NCBI RefSeq assembly: GCF_016746085.1
Contig: NZ_JAERTZ010000012.1
Coordinates: 124,001-188,000, forward strand
DNA: 64,000 bases
From: Zobellella iuensis
GTDB lineage: Bacteria; Pseudomonadota; Gammaproteobacteria; Enterobacterales; Aeromonadaceae
Direction of reading: 5' to 3'
Part shown: in pieces, positions 1-9,564 of the stretch
How the letters are laid out: each line of letters starts with the position of its first letter
How positions within the stretch are numbered: position 1 is the first letter of the stretch
Translations under genes and position numbers: made by a program
The notes under the pieces: generated by a model
The model's database searches: none
The model's input: only the letters and a program-made list of their open reading frames with translations
What the model was told of the DNA's origin: nothing

Positions 1-1036
1 GCGGAACCAGATAGAGCGCCAGCAGCAACAAGAAACCAACGACGCCCCTGCGGGCAAAGCTATCCAGATATTCGTTATGGGCATGTTGCTCCACCGCAAA
101 CGGGGTGACTTCGCCCCGCTCCGCCAAGGCCTGCATCCCTTCATGATATCCATGCCAACCCCAGCCGGTCAGCGGTTTTTCGGCAATCAGTTGCATAGCT
201 CCCTGCCACATATCAAAACGGGCGCCAAGCGAAGTCAACTTTTCCCCTTGCTGGTACAAGTCAATATCGGTAAAGGCCTGCGCCACCCTTTCCTGAACCC
301 CGGTTTGAGGCACAACATAGGCCAAAGTGCCCAGGGCCAGTAACGTAGCCAGCGCCAGCATGCTCAGCCGGCGGCCCAGGTCTTGACCATATGCCCGATA
401 AAGAACCCAGAACACAACCGGCAATCCAATCCAGCCTCCCCGGCTGCCAGAGAGCAGGGAGCCCAGAGCGCCGGCTATAGCACCCAGCAGCAACAAGGCC
501 ATCCACCGGCGAGAATCCGGCTGCACCACCGCCCATCCCAATCCGGCCAGGCAGAAAATGCCCATCAGCATGCTGATGTTGCCAAACTGGATCACATAGG
601 TGTAGCCGGTGGCACGCTCTATGTTTAGCACCAAGGATTGCCATAAGGCCCAGGACGCCGTCAGCAGCGAGCCGACTACCAGTCCGGCCCAGATGAAAGC
701 CTGTCGGGGGGGATAAGCCCATACGAACAGCAGCACCGGCACCGCAAACATAAAGCGGCTGGGCCGGTCGAAGGCGCTACTTTCTGCCCCTTCCAGCCAC
801 AGATGCAGCATAAAAAACAGGCTATACAGCATCAGCACCAGCATGAGTGCCTTGTCTGCCTTTTGCAATCGCAGTTCCGGCCTTTTCCACAACAGGGTGA
901 AGCTGCCCAGCAACAACAAGATAGGGCCATAGCTGTAACCACTGGGCACAATCAGAGCCAGGGCACCCATTAAAAAAACAGCCAGGCTGCTGTATCGCCT
1001 GGCCAGGGAAAGGTGTTGGACCTCTGCATATGGCAT
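1..1036 (-). CDS. waaL: O-antigen ligase / polymerase-like membrane protein (WaaL-Wzy_C family), 3' end outside window
   Basis: Reading the minus strand from the ATG at 1036 gives an open, strongly hydrophobic protein that runs off the left edge after about 345 residues. It has many predicted membrane helices and, near the visible end, a long periplasmic loop with the pattern GWGWHGYHEGM followed by EQHAHNEYLDSFARRG, the HN-containing signature of the Wzy_C/O-antigen ligase family. Such enzymes transfer undecaprenyl-linked polysaccharide to lipid A-core in the periplasm, or polymerise repeat units. The ATG lies 7 bases after the stop of the sugar-phosphate transferase gene, so it is the last visible gene of the polysaccharide operon. 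A separate Wzy-like protein is encoded at 8.1-9.4 kb, which favours the ligase role here, but this is inference. Family assignment is solid; ligase versus polymerase is not decided. Confidence 0.75.
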   Translation of the reverse strand, partial: MPYAEVQHLSLARRYSSLAVFLMGALALIVPSGYSYGPILLLLGSFTLLWKRPELRLQKADKALMLVLMLYSLFFMLHLWLEGAESSAFDRPSRFMFAVPVLLFVWAYPPRQAFIWAGLVVGSLLTASWALWQSLVLNIERATGYTYVIQFGNISMLMGIFCLAGLGWAVVQPDSRRWMALLLLGAIAGALGSLLSGSRGGWIGLPVVFWVLYRAYGQDLGRRLSMLALATLLALGTLAYVVPQTGVQERVAQAFTDIDLYQQGEKLTSLGARFDMWQGAMQLIAEKPLTGWGWHGYHEGMQALAERGEVTPFAVEQHAHNEYLDSFARRGVVGFLLLLALYLVP

Positions 1037-1043
1037 GATGGTA

Positions 1044-2426
1044 TTAGTATGCATTCTTGTCGATAAACCCCTTGAAAACAGTTAGCAGTATGATCTTCAG
1101 GTCCAGCCATACCGACCAGTTGTCAATATACCACAGGTCATGATCCACCCGTTTTTCCATCTTATCCAGGGTGTCCGTTTCACCTCGTAGGCCGTTGACC
1201 TGAGCCCAACCGGTGATCCCCGGTTTGACCTTGTGCCGCCGCATGTAGGATTCCACGATGTCTTTATAATATTCGTTGTGGGCAAGGGCATGGGGACGAG
1301 GCCCGACAATCGACATACGCCCCTGCAGTACATTCAGAAACTGCGGCAACTCATCCAGCGAAGTCCGGCGCAAAAAGGCCCCCAACGGAGTAACACGCGC
1401 GTCGCCCTTGGTCGCCTGGGTCACCTTCCCCCCCCGCTCTTCATGCACCTGCATGGAGCGGAACTTGTATACCTTGACTCTTCTCCCGTTGACGCCGGTC
1501 CGGTACTGTTTGAACAGCACGGGGCCCGGTGACGTCAGCTTGATGGCGATGGCGATGGCCAGACAGATGGGCAAGATCAGCAGGCTGATGCCCCCCGCTA
1601 TAAGCAGATCCTCCAGCCGCTTGATAACAGGCGCCATGCCACTCATGGGCGTCACACTCATATCGATGGCGTAATGGCCGGCCACTTCACTGATCCTGTG
1701 GTTGAGCAGCTGCATATCCTTGAATTCGGGTATAAAACGCAGTTCCACCGTATGATTTCGCAATGTGTAGAAGATGGTGCGAACCACTTCGCCCATCTCC
1801 ATGGGCACGCAGATCCACACCTCTTTGGCCCCACTCTCCGCCACCCTGTTGGCCAAGGCGGTCAGTTGCGATTCATTCAGGCTCTGCTCGAAGCGGAGCA
1901 CTCCGGCGAGGCAATATCCTTCCGCCGGCGAGGCACGCATCCCCTCGCCCACCTTCAGCACATTTCGTCCGGGCCCCACCAGGAATACCGAGCGCTGGGA
2001 CCATCCCTTTATGCGAGCCCGGCGCAACCCCAGTTGTGCCAAGGCCCGAGCCCCGCCTGCAAAGACGAAAGACAGCAGCAGGGAGGTTCCAATCCAGAGA
2101 CGGGAGTAGCGTTCCGCCGAATGCGAAAAATAAATGATGGAAGTGGCCAATATGGCAACGGCAAGCAACACCAACGCCAGCCGAATAAGCAGAGAGTGAA
2201 TACTGGTAATGCGCCAGCGACTGTACCCGCCCAACAGCGAGTTCAGCAGGACAACCAGCAAGGCCATCACTGCCGTGGCCAAAAGGTAACGATCGTTCAT
2301 CTGCCAATGGTCAAAACGCAACCAGTGCGCCAGCATGCTGCCGGCGGCCACGGACAGCAGATCTACCACGGGTACCACTAACTGAGCGGGGTAGCGCTCC
2401 GTCAAACCACTAATCGTTTTAGACAT
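1044..2426 (-). CDS. Undecaprenyl-phosphate sugar-1-phosphate transferase (WcaJ/polyprenyl glycosylphosphotransferase family)
   Basis: 460 residues. The N-terminal third has about four membrane helices (residues ~15-115), followed by a soluble Rossmann-like domain, a further helix (~270-295) and the catalytic bacterial sugar transferase domain at the C-terminus. Visible family motifs include SPGPVLFKQYRTG, KVYKFRSM, RRTSLDELPQFLNVL, SIVGPRP and KPGITGWAQVNG. These enzymes start repeat-unit assembly by moving a hexose-1-phosphate (commonly glucose or galactose) from a nucleotide sugar to undecaprenyl phosphate at the inner face of the cytoplasmic membrane. The gene follows rfbD by 16 bases in the same operon. 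The sugar used cannot be read from the sequence. It is the only initiating transferase seen in the cluster. Confidence 0.92.
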   Translation of the reverse strand: MSKTISGLTERYPAQLVVPVVDLLSVAAGSMLAHWLRFDHWQMNDRYLLATAVMALLVVLLNSLLGGYSRWRITSIHSLLIRLALVLLAVAILATSIIYFSHSAERYSRLWIGTSLLLSFVFAGGARALAQLGLRRARIKGWSQRSVFLVGPGRNVLKVGEGMRASPAEGYCLAGVLRFEQSLNESQLTALANRVAESGAKEVWICVPMEMGEVVRTIFYTLRNHTVELRFIPEFKDMQLLNHRISEVAGHYAIDMSVTPMSGMAPVIKRLEDLLIAGGISLLILPICLAIAIAIKLTSPGPVLFKQYRTGVNGRRVKVYKFRSMQVHEERGGKVTQATKGDARVTPLGAFLRRTSLDELPQFLNVLQGRMSIVGPRPHALAHNEYYKDIVESYMRRHKVKPGITGWAQVNGLRGETDTLDKMEKRVDHDLWYIDNWSVWLDLKIILLTVFKGFIDKNAY

Positions 2427-2442
2427 ACACAGGCTCTCGGAA

Positions 2443-3339
2443 TTATCTCTTCATCGACTGCAGCTGTTGAAGGACCATGACCAGCTCGTCCCGCCAGTCT
2501 GGCGGTGCCACACCGAAAGTTGTATTCAGTTTTTCACCATCCAGTACCGACCAGGAAGGCCGCCGAGCGGGCGTAGGATACTGGCTGGTAGCAATGGCTT
2601 CGAGTGATGGCGACGACTTGATCAATTCGAGCCTCTCCGCCTGCGCAAAGATCTCGGTGGCGAACTCATGCCAGCTGCAGGCCGGGGCACCGCTGAAATG
2701 GTAGGTTCCCCAGGCAAGTTCCCCCTGTTGTTGGTACTGCCCAACCAGCGTCCAGATGGCCCTGGCGATGGCGGCGGCGGCGGTTGGCCCGCCGAATTGA
2801 TCCGCCACCACGCCCAGCTTGTCCCGTTCCTGCCCTAGCCGGATCATGGTTTTGACAAAATTGTTGCCGTGTGTGCCAAAGACCCAGCTGGTACGCAAGA
2901 TGATGTGCCTGGCACAGTAGGCGGACAGCAACAATTCACCGGCCAGCTTGCTGGCACCATAGACCCCATTGGGGCCGGTCGTGTCGGACTCCTTGTAAGG
3001 GTGGCGGGCATTGCCCGAAAACACATAATCGGTGGAAATATGCAGCACCGGAATGTTTTGCCGGGCGGCGGCCTGCGCCAGGCTTTTCACCCCCAGGGCG
3101 TTGACTTGCCAGGCCCGCTCCGATTCGCTCTCCGCCTTGTCCACCGCGGTATAGGCCGCCGCATTGACGATAAAGGCAGGATTGACCTCTGTTATTACCG
3201 CCTCCAGTTGCCCTGCGTTTGAAATATCGAGCTCGGCGGAGCCCAGCCCCCTGACGTCCAACCCGGCGGGAACCGAGGACATCAGCTCGCTGCCGACCTG
3301 CCCGTAAGCGCCAATCACCAGTACTCGCATATTGCTCAT
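2443..3339 (-). CDS. rfbD: dTDP-4-dehydrorhamnose reductase
   Basis: 298 residues, the normal RmlD length. It has an N-terminal NAD(P)-binding motif GAYGQVGSEL, the STDYVFSG segment, and the short-chain dehydrogenase pair YGASK (Tyr and Lys about four residues apart near residue 130). It reduces dTDP-4-keto-L-rhamnose to dTDP-L-rhamnose, the last step of rhamnose donor synthesis in the cytoplasm. The ATG at 3339 overlaps the stop of rfbC (ATGA), indicating translational coupling; an internal Met at codon 4 is an alternative start. The order rfbB-rfbA-rfbC-rfbD means all four rhamnose genes are adjacent and co-transcribed. Confidence 0.95.
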   Translation of the reverse strand: MSNMRVLVIGAYGQVGSELMSSVPAGLDVRGLGSAELDISNAGQLEAVITEVNPAFIVNAAAYTAVDKAESESERAWQVNALGVKSLAQAAARQNIPVLHISTDYVFSGNARHPYKESDTTGPNGVYGASKLAGELLLSAYCARHIILRTSWVFGTHGNNFVKTMIRLGQERDKLGVVADQFGGPTAAAAIARAIWTLVGQYQQQGELAWGTYHFSGAPACSWHEFATEIFAQAERLELIKSSPSLEAIATSQYPTPARRPSWSVLDGEKLNTTFGVAPPDWRDELVMVLQQLQSMKR

Positions 3340-3875
3340 GCCTCATCCAACAACTGCGTTAATGTCGGGTTTTGCTGATCCTTGGCGGACAGCAGGGGCT
3401 GTGCGATGGGCCAGTCGATGGCGACCGTGGGATCGTTCCAGAGCAGGCCGCCCTCGTCGTCGGGAAAATAGTAGTCGGTGCACTTGTACTGAAAGTCGGC
3501 GATATCGCTCAATACACAAAAGCCATGGGCATAGCCGGGCGGAACCCATAACTGGCGCTGGTTTTCCTCATTCAGCTCCACCCCCACGTACTGGCCGCAG
3601 GTGGGAGAAGCCGGGTCGATATCCACCGCTACGTCGTAAACCGCCCCACGGCTGACCCGCACCAGCTTGCCCTGCGGCCGGGTACGCTGAAAGTGCAATC
3701 CACGCAATACGCCCCGCTGGGAGCGGGAATGGTTGTCCTGCACAAAGGGCTGCGAGATGCCCACCTCGCGATAGCGCTCGCATTGGAAGGTTTCGACAAA
3801 AAAACCGCGATGATCGCCAAACACCTTCGGCTCGATAATCAGCACTCCAGGAAGCACCGTTTCAATCACTTTCAT
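3336..3875 (-). CDS. rfbC: dTDP-4-dehydrorhamnose 3,5-epimerase
   Basis: 179 residues, typical of RmlC. It carries the family motifs [27 protein letters not shown] with the catalytic His, [11 protein letters not shown] and [15 protein letters not shown], all belonging to the cupin-fold epimerase. It converts dTDP-4-keto-6-deoxy-D-glucose to the L-lyxo form before reduction by RfbD. Its start overlaps the rfbA stop by the tetranucleotide ATGA and its own stop overlaps rfbD in the same way, so these three proteins are probably translated in a coupled manner. Confidence 0.96.
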   Translation of the reverse strand: MKVIETVLPGVLIIEPKVFGDHRGFFVETFQCERYREVGISQPFVQDNHSRSQRGVLRGLHFQRTRPQGKLVRVSRGAVYDVAVDIDPASPTCGQYVGVELNEENQRQLWVPPGYAHGFCVLSDIADFQYKCTDYYFPDDEGGLLWNDPTVAIDWPIAQPLLSAKDQQNPTLTQLLDEA

Positions 3876-4750
3876 TTGACCTCCTCATGGGTGAGCAGGC
3901 GCAGCAGATACTGGCCATAACCGGTTTTGGCCAGGCTTTCAGCCTGCTCCTGCAGTCTGCTGCTGCTCAGCCATCCCTGGCGATAGGCAATTTCTTCCAG
4001 GCAGGCGACTTTCAGCCCCTGCCGGGCCTCGATGGTATGAATGAAATGGCTGGCTTCCATCAGGGAATCGTGGGTTCCGGTATCCAGCCAGGCGAAGCCC
4101 CGTCCCAGCCGGCTGACATGCAGATCGCCCCGCTGCAGATAGGCATTGTTCACGTCGGTAATTTCCAGCTCGCCACGTGCCGAGGGCCGGATGCGTTTGG
4201 CGATGTCGACCACGTCGTTATCATAGAAATACAAACCGGTAACCGCATAATTGGACTTGGGTCTTTCCGGCTTTTCCTCGATGGAAACCGCCTTGCCGGC
4301 CCGGTCAAACTCCACCACCCCAAAGCGTTCGGGATCAGAAACATGGTAACCGAAGACGGTGGCCCCCCGCTCACGCTGCGTGGCCTCGTGCAGCATGGCG
4401 CTGAAGCCATAGCCGTAAAAAATATTGTCACCCAGGATCAGGCACACCTTGCTGTCGCCGATAAATTCTTCCCCGATCAGGAAGGCCTGAGCCAGGCCGT
4501 CGGGAGATGGCTGTTCCGCATAGCTGAGCCGGATGCCGAAATCGGAGCCATCTCCCAGCAGCTTGCAGAAATTGGGCAGATCCTCCGGCGTCGATATGAC
4601 CAGCACCTCCCGGATACCGGCCAGCATCAACACCGATAGCGGGTAATAGATCATGGGTTTGTCGTAAACGGGCAGCAGTTGCTTGGAAACGCCCCGGGTG
4701 ATGGGATGCAACCGGGTTCCGGAGCCACCGGCGAGAATAATGCCCTTCAC
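3872..4750 (-). CDS. rfbA: Glucose-1-phosphate thymidylyltransferase
   Basis: 292 residues when started at the GTG at 4750, which places the nucleotide-binding motif [15 protein letters not shown] at the extreme N-terminus as in all RmlA proteins. A longer in-frame reading from 4828 adds 26 residues that overlap rfbB and have no family support. A purine-rich GGGGGAAA lies just before the GTG, and the GTG overlaps the rfbB stop (GTGA). Other motifs: [23 protein letters not shown] and [13 protein letters not shown]. It makes dTDP-glucose from dTTP and glucose-1-phosphate, the entry reaction of the rhamnose pathway. Confidence 0.95.
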   Translation of the reverse strand: MKGIILAGGSGTRLHPITRGVSKQLLPVYDKPMIYYPLSVLMLAGIREVLVISTPEDLPNFCKLLGDGSDFGIRLSYAEQPSPDGLAQAFLIGEEFIGDSKVCLILGDNIFYGYGFSAMLHEATQRERGATVFGYHVSDPERFGVVEFDRAGKAVSIEEKPERPKSNYAVTGLYFYDNDVVDIAKRIRPSARGELEITDVNNAYLQRGDLHVSRLGRGFAWLDTGTHDSLMEASHFIHTIEARQGLKVACLEEIAYRQGWLSSSRLQEQAESLAKTGYGQYLLRLLTHEEVK

Positions 4751-5817
4751 GATGTTTCCCCCAATCGTCCCAGGCGGTAGCTGCCGCTCAGCACCCGCTG
4801 CCACCATTCCCGGTTTTCCAGATACCATTGGACGGTTTTGCGAATACCGCTCTCGAAGGTTTCCTGCGGTGTCCAGCCCAGTTCCCGTTCGATTTTGGAG
4901 GCGTCGATAGCATAACGGAGATCATGGCCGGGCCTGTCGGCCACAAAGGTGATCAGATCCCGGTAGCGGGCCACGCCGGCCGGCTTGTCGGCCGCCAGCT
5001 CTTCCAGCAAATCGCAGAGGGTATGCACCACCTCGAGATTGGTCTTCTCGTTATGTCCACCTATGTTGTAGGTTTCTCCTACTTTACCCTTGAGCACCAC
5101 CTCGACCAGGGCGCGCGCATGATCCTCCACATAGAGCCAATCCCGAATCTGGGAGCCATTGCCATATACCGGCAACGGCTTAGCGGCCAGCGCATTCAAA
5201 ATCATGTGCGGGATCAGTTTTTCCGGAAAATGGTAGGGCCCGTAGTTGTTGGAACAGTTGGTGATCAGGGTCGGCAGACCATAGGTACGCTGCCAGGCCC
5301 GCACCAGATGATCGGAACTGGCCTTGGACGCCGAATAAGGAGAGCTGGGCGCATAAGGCGTGGTTTCGGTAAAGAGATCGTCGGTACCCTCGAGATCACC
5401 GAATACCTCGTCCGTGGAGATGTGGTGGAAACGAAAAGCGTTCCTTTCAGGCTCCGGCAACCGGCTCCAGTAACGTCGGGCGGCTTCCAGCAGGGTATAG
5501 GTACCGACGATGTTGGTATTGATAAAGTCCGCAGGCCCGTCGATGGAACGGTCGACATGACTTTCCGCCGCCAGATGCATCACCGCCACGGGCTTGAAGT
5601 CGGCAAAAATTTCATCCATCAAGGCGGCATTACAGATATCGGCGTGATAAAAACGGTAGCGAGCCGATCCGGATACGGCAGACACCGATTCCAGATTGCC
5701 GGCATAGGTAAGCTTGTCGACATTGGCTACCTCACAGGTGCTGTTGGCAATCAGGTGACGAATGACGGCCGAGCCGATAAAACCGGCGCCACCGGTGACA
5801 AGAATTCTATGAGTCAT
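4747..5817 (-). CDS. rfbB: dTDP-glucose 4,6-dehydratase
   Basis: 356 residues, typical length. The N-terminal [14 protein letters not shown] is the NAD-binding motif; [11 protein letters not shown] and [10 protein letters not shown] carry the catalytic acid and Tyr/Lys pair, and [14 protein letters not shown] and [13 protein letters not shown] are diagnostic of RmlB. It converts dTDP-glucose to dTDP-4-keto-6-deoxyglucose. It is the first of four contiguous rhamnose genes and starts 11 bases after the stop of the preceding glycosyltransferase gene. Only a weak GGA ribosome-binding sequence precedes the ATG. Confidence 0.96.
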   Translation of the reverse strand: MTHRILVTGGAGFIGSAVIRHLIANSTCEVANVDKLTYAGNLESVSAVSGSARYRFYHADICNAALMDEIFADFKPVAVMHLAAESHVDRSIDGPADFINTNIVGTYTLLEAARRYWSRLPEPERNAFRFHHISTDEVFGDLEGTDDLFTETTPYAPSSPYSASKASSDHLVRAWQRTYGLPTLITNCSNNYGPYHFPEKLIPHMILNALAAKPLPVYGNGSQIRDWLYVEDHARALVEVVLKGKVGETYNIGGHNEKTNLEVVHTLCDLLEELAADKPAGVARYRDLITFVADRPGHDLRYAIDASKIERELGWTPQETFESGIRKTVQWYLENREWWQRVLSGSYRLGRLGETS

Positions 5818-5828
5818 AATAATCCGGT

Positions 5829-6935
5829 TCAGTTAGAGGGATACCACTGTAGCAGGAGTTCTTCATACTCTTTCAACACCTGATTCCAGGTAAAGCGCTC
5901 CTTGAAGCGAACAAGGCTGGCGTACTTCATCCGCTCTATGGCCGTGTCGTCCGCCAGGATTTGATCGAGCCATTCGGCACAGGCGGCTTCGTCCTTGAAG
6001 TAGGCCGCGTCCGGACCCGCCACCCAGCGATTGAAATGATTGTCGTGGGCAATCACGGCGCAGCCGGCACCCAGTGCCTCGACCAGGGAAGGGTTGGTAC
6101 CGCCCACCCGATGGCCATGCAGATAAAAACGAGCGAAGAAGCGCAGGGCCTGGACTGTAGCTGTTTCGTAGATGGCACCGGGAAATATCACCTCGTCGCT
6201 GGCCGCCTTCATCACCTCGCGATGGAAGGCGTTGGTGTCCGGTGAAAAATTGCCCAGGACGACCAGTTTATGGTTCCGATGTTTCAGGCTGAAGGCTCTG
6301 ACCATTTCCAGAAAGGAATTCTCGGGCTCCGGGCGGGCAATGATAACCGAGAACTGACGGGGTTCTACCCCATAAGGTGCCAGCAGGCTGGCCTCGGCGG
6401 CGGCCACTTCATCGCCCCCGTAAGGGATCATGGTGATCTTGTCCCTACGGACCCGGGTGGCCAGATGATCCTTGATTTTGGGGTGATCGGCCACGAGGTG
6501 GTTGCCGATCCAGCATCCCGCCCGCTCATTCAGCCAGAACCAGGTTTTAGCGACAGGGCCCCATTTATCCCGGCGCCATTCAATACCGTCCATATTGATG
6601 ACATTGGTTTGCCCCTTAAGTCGCTGCATCAGGTTGAAGCAGGCGGTGTTGTAACCAAGCGTCAGAAACAGCCCATCTCGAGATAAAGCATCCCGTGTTG
6701 CTTTCCAGTCAAAAATGACGGTGCCTGCGGCACCACCACGGCAAACAGGGATATGGATACGGTGCACCCCTTGCCAGTCACTTTCATAGACATCTCCACT
6801 CCCTTCCTCCTGGCAATAAACAGTTACCTGCCAGCCTTTTCCGACAAGGTACAAAGAGAGCTTCTCGGCAAATGTTTCAAAGCCACCGTGTTGAGCTGGA
6901 ACGCCACGAATTCCTAAGATATAAAGAGACTTCAT
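5829..6935 (-). CDS. Glycosyltransferase with N-terminal DUF1972 domain, probable rhamnosyltransferase
   Basis: 368 residues from the ATG at 6935. This start gives [20 protein letters not shown], the standard beginning of DUF1972-type GT4 enzymes; an earlier in-frame ATG at 6968 lies inside the upstream gene and adds an unsupported 11 residues. The C-terminal half has the retaining GT4 pattern around [22 protein letters not shown]. Several characterised relatives (for example pneumococcal Cps2T/WchF) add L-rhamnose to a lipid-linked acceptor, which fits the adjacent rfb genes, so a rhamnosyltransferase role is inferred. It acts on the cytoplasmic face of the inner membrane during repeat-unit assembly. 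Base composition is closer to the GC-rich flank than the next gene upstream. Confidence 0.85.
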   Translation of the reverse strand: MKSLYILGIRGVPAQHGGFETFAEKLSLYLVGKGWQVTVYCQEEGSGDVYESDWQGVHRIHIPVCRGGAAGTVIFDWKATRDALSRDGLFLTLGYNTACFNLMQRLKGQTNVINMDGIEWRRDKWGPVAKTWFWLNERAGCWIGNHLVADHPKIKDHLATRVRRDKITMIPYGGDEVAAAEASLLAPYGVEPRQFSVIIARPEPENSFLEMVRAFSLKHRNHKLVVLGNFSPDTNAFHREVMKAASDEVIFPGAIYETATVQALRFFARFYLHGHRVGGTNPSLVEALGAGCAVIAHDNHFNRWVAGPDAAYFKDEAACAEWLDQILADDTAIERMKYASLVRFKERFTWNQVLKEYEELLLQWYPSN

Positions 6936-6960
6936 TGCATGTAGATCCAGAGCTTTAAGC

Positions 6961-8085
6961 TCAGCCATTAAAAAGAGAAACTATATTATTTCGATAACTA
7001 TCAACAGAGAAACATTCTTTGAACTTACTGTAAGCCATGCTGCTCATTTCTTCGTATTGATTTTGGCATAGCGTTGGTAGACTAGAAAGAGTGGACTTGA
7101 GAGAACTCGTTTCATTCGGAGAAAACAAGAAACCATTAACGGTATTATCAATGATTTCCAATAGTCCACCATGAGCAGCCGCGATTACCGGTTTCCTGAA
7201 AGAGAAGGCCTCAATCGCCACCCTCCCAAAAGGCTCCGGCTTTGTAGAAGGTACAATAACGTAATCAGCCCACTGGTAATGTACTTCTGTATCAGAACAG
7301 AATGGATACAGAGAAACAATTTTCTCCAATCCATTTTTTTCTATCAGGGACTTCAAATTATCCAGCAAGTATTCATACCCTTGAAATGGACTACCAACAA
7401 CCCTGACACTGAAGCATTCTTTCAATTCACAGGATAACTGAGCCAATGACTCAATAAAAAAAGACTGCCCTTTCCATTCGTTGACTCGCCCAATTATTAG
7501 TAAATTAACATTTTGAGCGACTCTTCCAGTCTCAGTGGAATTACTTTTATGGCATCCTCCATCATCATACTCTTCAACACCGTTGTAAATTACTGCACCA
7601 GGCAAATTAAATGCAGACCTGGTTGCATTGGAGTTAAAGACTAGTTCAGCGCCGGACGCAGACAAAAGAGCACGGAACATTATCAATTGTAATCCTGTAG
7701 GTATTTCTCTTACATGGCAGATCATCCGCCTTGATGAGAAGCGATATAATGTGGCCGCGAGCAAGGCTGAAAACATGACCACTGTATTGATGTAAACAAC
7801 AGGATAGTTACGAAAGAGTCGAGTGTAGAACCAAAAGCCACTTAAGCAATCGAACATAAATTTAAATGGCCGCATCAACTCACGCCGCCTTAGAACTCCT
7901 TTTTTGTAAAAAGAAATACTTACCCTATCAAGCTCTACCAATTTTCTGGCCAATTCCCCATCGCAAGGAAGAATTACGTCCACATTTTTTTTCGCCCCTG
8001 ACAACGCTTCAACTGCAGCCAAAAAACTTCTATCAGAGCCATATAGCTCAGCCCCCTGATGAATACAAAGCATACGGTTGGACAT
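6961..8085 (-). CDS. Glycosyltransferase family 4-like protein
   Basis: 374 residues from the ATG at 8085, chosen because it lies 4 bases after the stop of wzy and starts MSNRMLCIHQGAELYGSDRS, a usual N-terminus for this group; the open frame extends 12 codons further into wzy. The C-terminal half shows NLLIIGRVNEWKGQSFFIES, DYVIVPSTKPEPFGRVAIEA and KPVIAAAHGGLLEIIDN, the nucleotide-sugar binding pattern of GT4 enzymes. It probably adds one sugar of the repeat unit; donor and acceptor cannot be read. The gene is clearly AT-rich compared with the rfb genes and marks the edge of the low-GC central block. Confidence 0.85.
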   Translation of the reverse strand: MSNRMLCIHQGAELYGSDRSFLAAVEALSGAKKNVDVILPCDGELARKLVELDRVSISFYKKGVLRRRELMRPFKFMFDCLSGFWFYTRLFRNYPVVYINTVVMFSALLAATLYRFSSRRMICHVREIPTGLQLIMFRALLSASGAELVFNSNATRSAFNLPGAVIYNGVEEYDDGGCHKSNSTETGRVAQNVNLLIIGRVNEWKGQSFFIESLAQLSCELKECFSVRVVGSPFQGYEYLLDNLKSLIEKNGLEKIVSLYPFCSDTEVHYQWADYVIVPSTKPEPFGRVAIEAFSFRKPVIAAAHGGLLEIIDNTVNGFLFSPNETSSLKSTLSSLPTLCQNQYEEMSSMAYSKFKECFSVDSYRNNIVSLFNG

Positions 8086-8089
8086 TAGA

Positions 8090-9388
8090 TTACCCACGAT
8101 AAGATCTTGACATGGAGCCATAAGTTACAGAAGAACAAGAAAGAAAATAAAATAGAATGAAAATCATAAAATTGAATGAAAACAGATTAGACTCAAATGT
8201 ATTAAGCATAATGAACGCAATAGCAAAAAAAACAGGGAGCATACCTAGAAGCTTGACATTTTCATCTCGAGAATATGATTCAAAAATCATATATATTGAT
8301 AAAAAAAAACCGAACACGCCAAGGCTATAGAACGCATCCAAGAAGCCATTATGGGTCGAGCTAATAATACCACCAACAAAGCTAGCAATTTCTTCACCAT
8401 CGGATTCAGATAAAGAATGAAAAACTGCAAGCCCATATCCATAAACTGGACTATCCATTATCCAGTTTATGGTATAATGCCAAATAAGATTCCTGCTGGA
8501 GAACGTTGTATCTTTACCAAAGAACTCCAAGTTAACATTAAAAACTGAAATAAAGACAGAGAAGAACCCTAGAAAAAAAACCGAGATTACGACAAAATGG
8601 GAAACCACAACTCTGAAATTATATGGAACAAAAACAAAAAGAACCCATATAATCGATATAGCCAGTAGCACTCCTAATGATGTGTAAGAGCGACTGAACA
8701 AAACCAGAGCGGATATGAATAACAATTTGAGGAATTTTATTAACACATGCTTGCTCGGCTTAAACGAAACCAGTAAAAAAGAGACCACACCAAATAAACC
8801 AAGCATGTTTTTATGAGGGAAAATCCCCTGCCATGATCCTTCATGTCGACCAACAGAGATCCCATAGTTAGGAAATAAAAAAACATAGATATAGCAGAAC
8901 GCACACATCAAGAACATAATATCTCCCACTCTATATATCGCCTCCCTCTTACCTAATAAGATGATATGAAAGCTGGCTATAATAAAAAAAGAGATAATGG
9001 CAATAATATTTTTAAATGTATCCAACGGTGATATGGACCAAGCCAAAGAAAAGACAGAAAAAACAAACAAAAAGATTACCGATGCACGAAGCCGGAAAAC
9101 TTTAAAGTTAAAAAATAAAACATAAGAAAAAAGCAACAAAAAAGAAAAAAGTGCCCATAGCATTGAAAAATAGTCAAGGACACCACTATATGGCACCGCA
9201 TAGCTATACCCTTCAGGTCTTGCACCACCGTCTTTGATAAGGTCTATCGCACCTGTTGATATAAACAAGCCAAGGAAAACCAATAGACTGGCAAACAAAT
9301 CTAAAAAAAAATATCGGATATCTCTTTTGCTAAACTGACGTATCAAACCAAGTCCCCTCGAACAAAAAAAGAGTTGCCCATAATTCAT
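8090..9388 (-). CDS. wzy: O-antigen polymerase (Wzy-like)
   Basis: 432 residues with about ten to twelve hydrophobic segments and a long loop in the C-terminal half containing SSRNLIWHYTINWIMDSPV, YGYGLAVFHSL and SSTHNGFLDAFYSLGVFG, the HN-type pattern of the Wzy_C/O-antigen ligase superfamily. Wzy joins lipid-linked repeat units in the periplasm under length control by Wzz. Neighbouring wzx and wzz support this role. The gene is very AT-rich with rare-codon usage unlike the flanks, as is usual for wzy. The ATG has only a weak TGAG sequence upstream, and 176 bases of AT-rich non-coding DNA separate it from wzx. Confidence 0.85.
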   Translation of the reverse strand: MNYGQLFFCSRGLGLIRQFSKRDIRYFFLDLFASLLVFLGLFISTGAIDLIKDGGARPEGYSYAVPYSGVLDYFSMLWALFSFLLLFSYVLFFNFKVFRLRASVIFLFVFSVFSLAWSISPLDTFKNIIAIISFFIIASFHIILLGKREAIYRVGDIMFLMCAFCYIYVFLFPNYGISVGRHEGSWQGIFPHKNMLGLFGVVSFLLVSFKPSKHVLIKFLKLLFISALVLFSRSYTSLGVLLAISIIWVLFVFVPYNFRVVVSHFVVISVFFLGFFSVFISVFNVNLEFFGKDTTFSSRNLIWHYTINWIMDSPVYGYGLAVFHSLSESDGEEIASFVGGIISSTHNGFLDAFYSLGVFGFFLSIYMIFESYSRDENVKLLGMLPVFFAIAFIMLNTFESNLFSFNFMIFILFYFLSCSSVTYGSMSRSYRG

Positions 9389-9564
9389 TGAAACTCAAAA
9401 AATCATTACGTCCTTGGCATCACCCACAATTAAAAACCACCACTTAAAACACAACCATATCCAATACATATGCGTAGTTAGCTATTAACCATACTTGCAT
9501 TCAGGCCACATTTAAACTCAGCAACATCTTACATTGATAAAAGTGAACCTACTTGAGAGCTTGG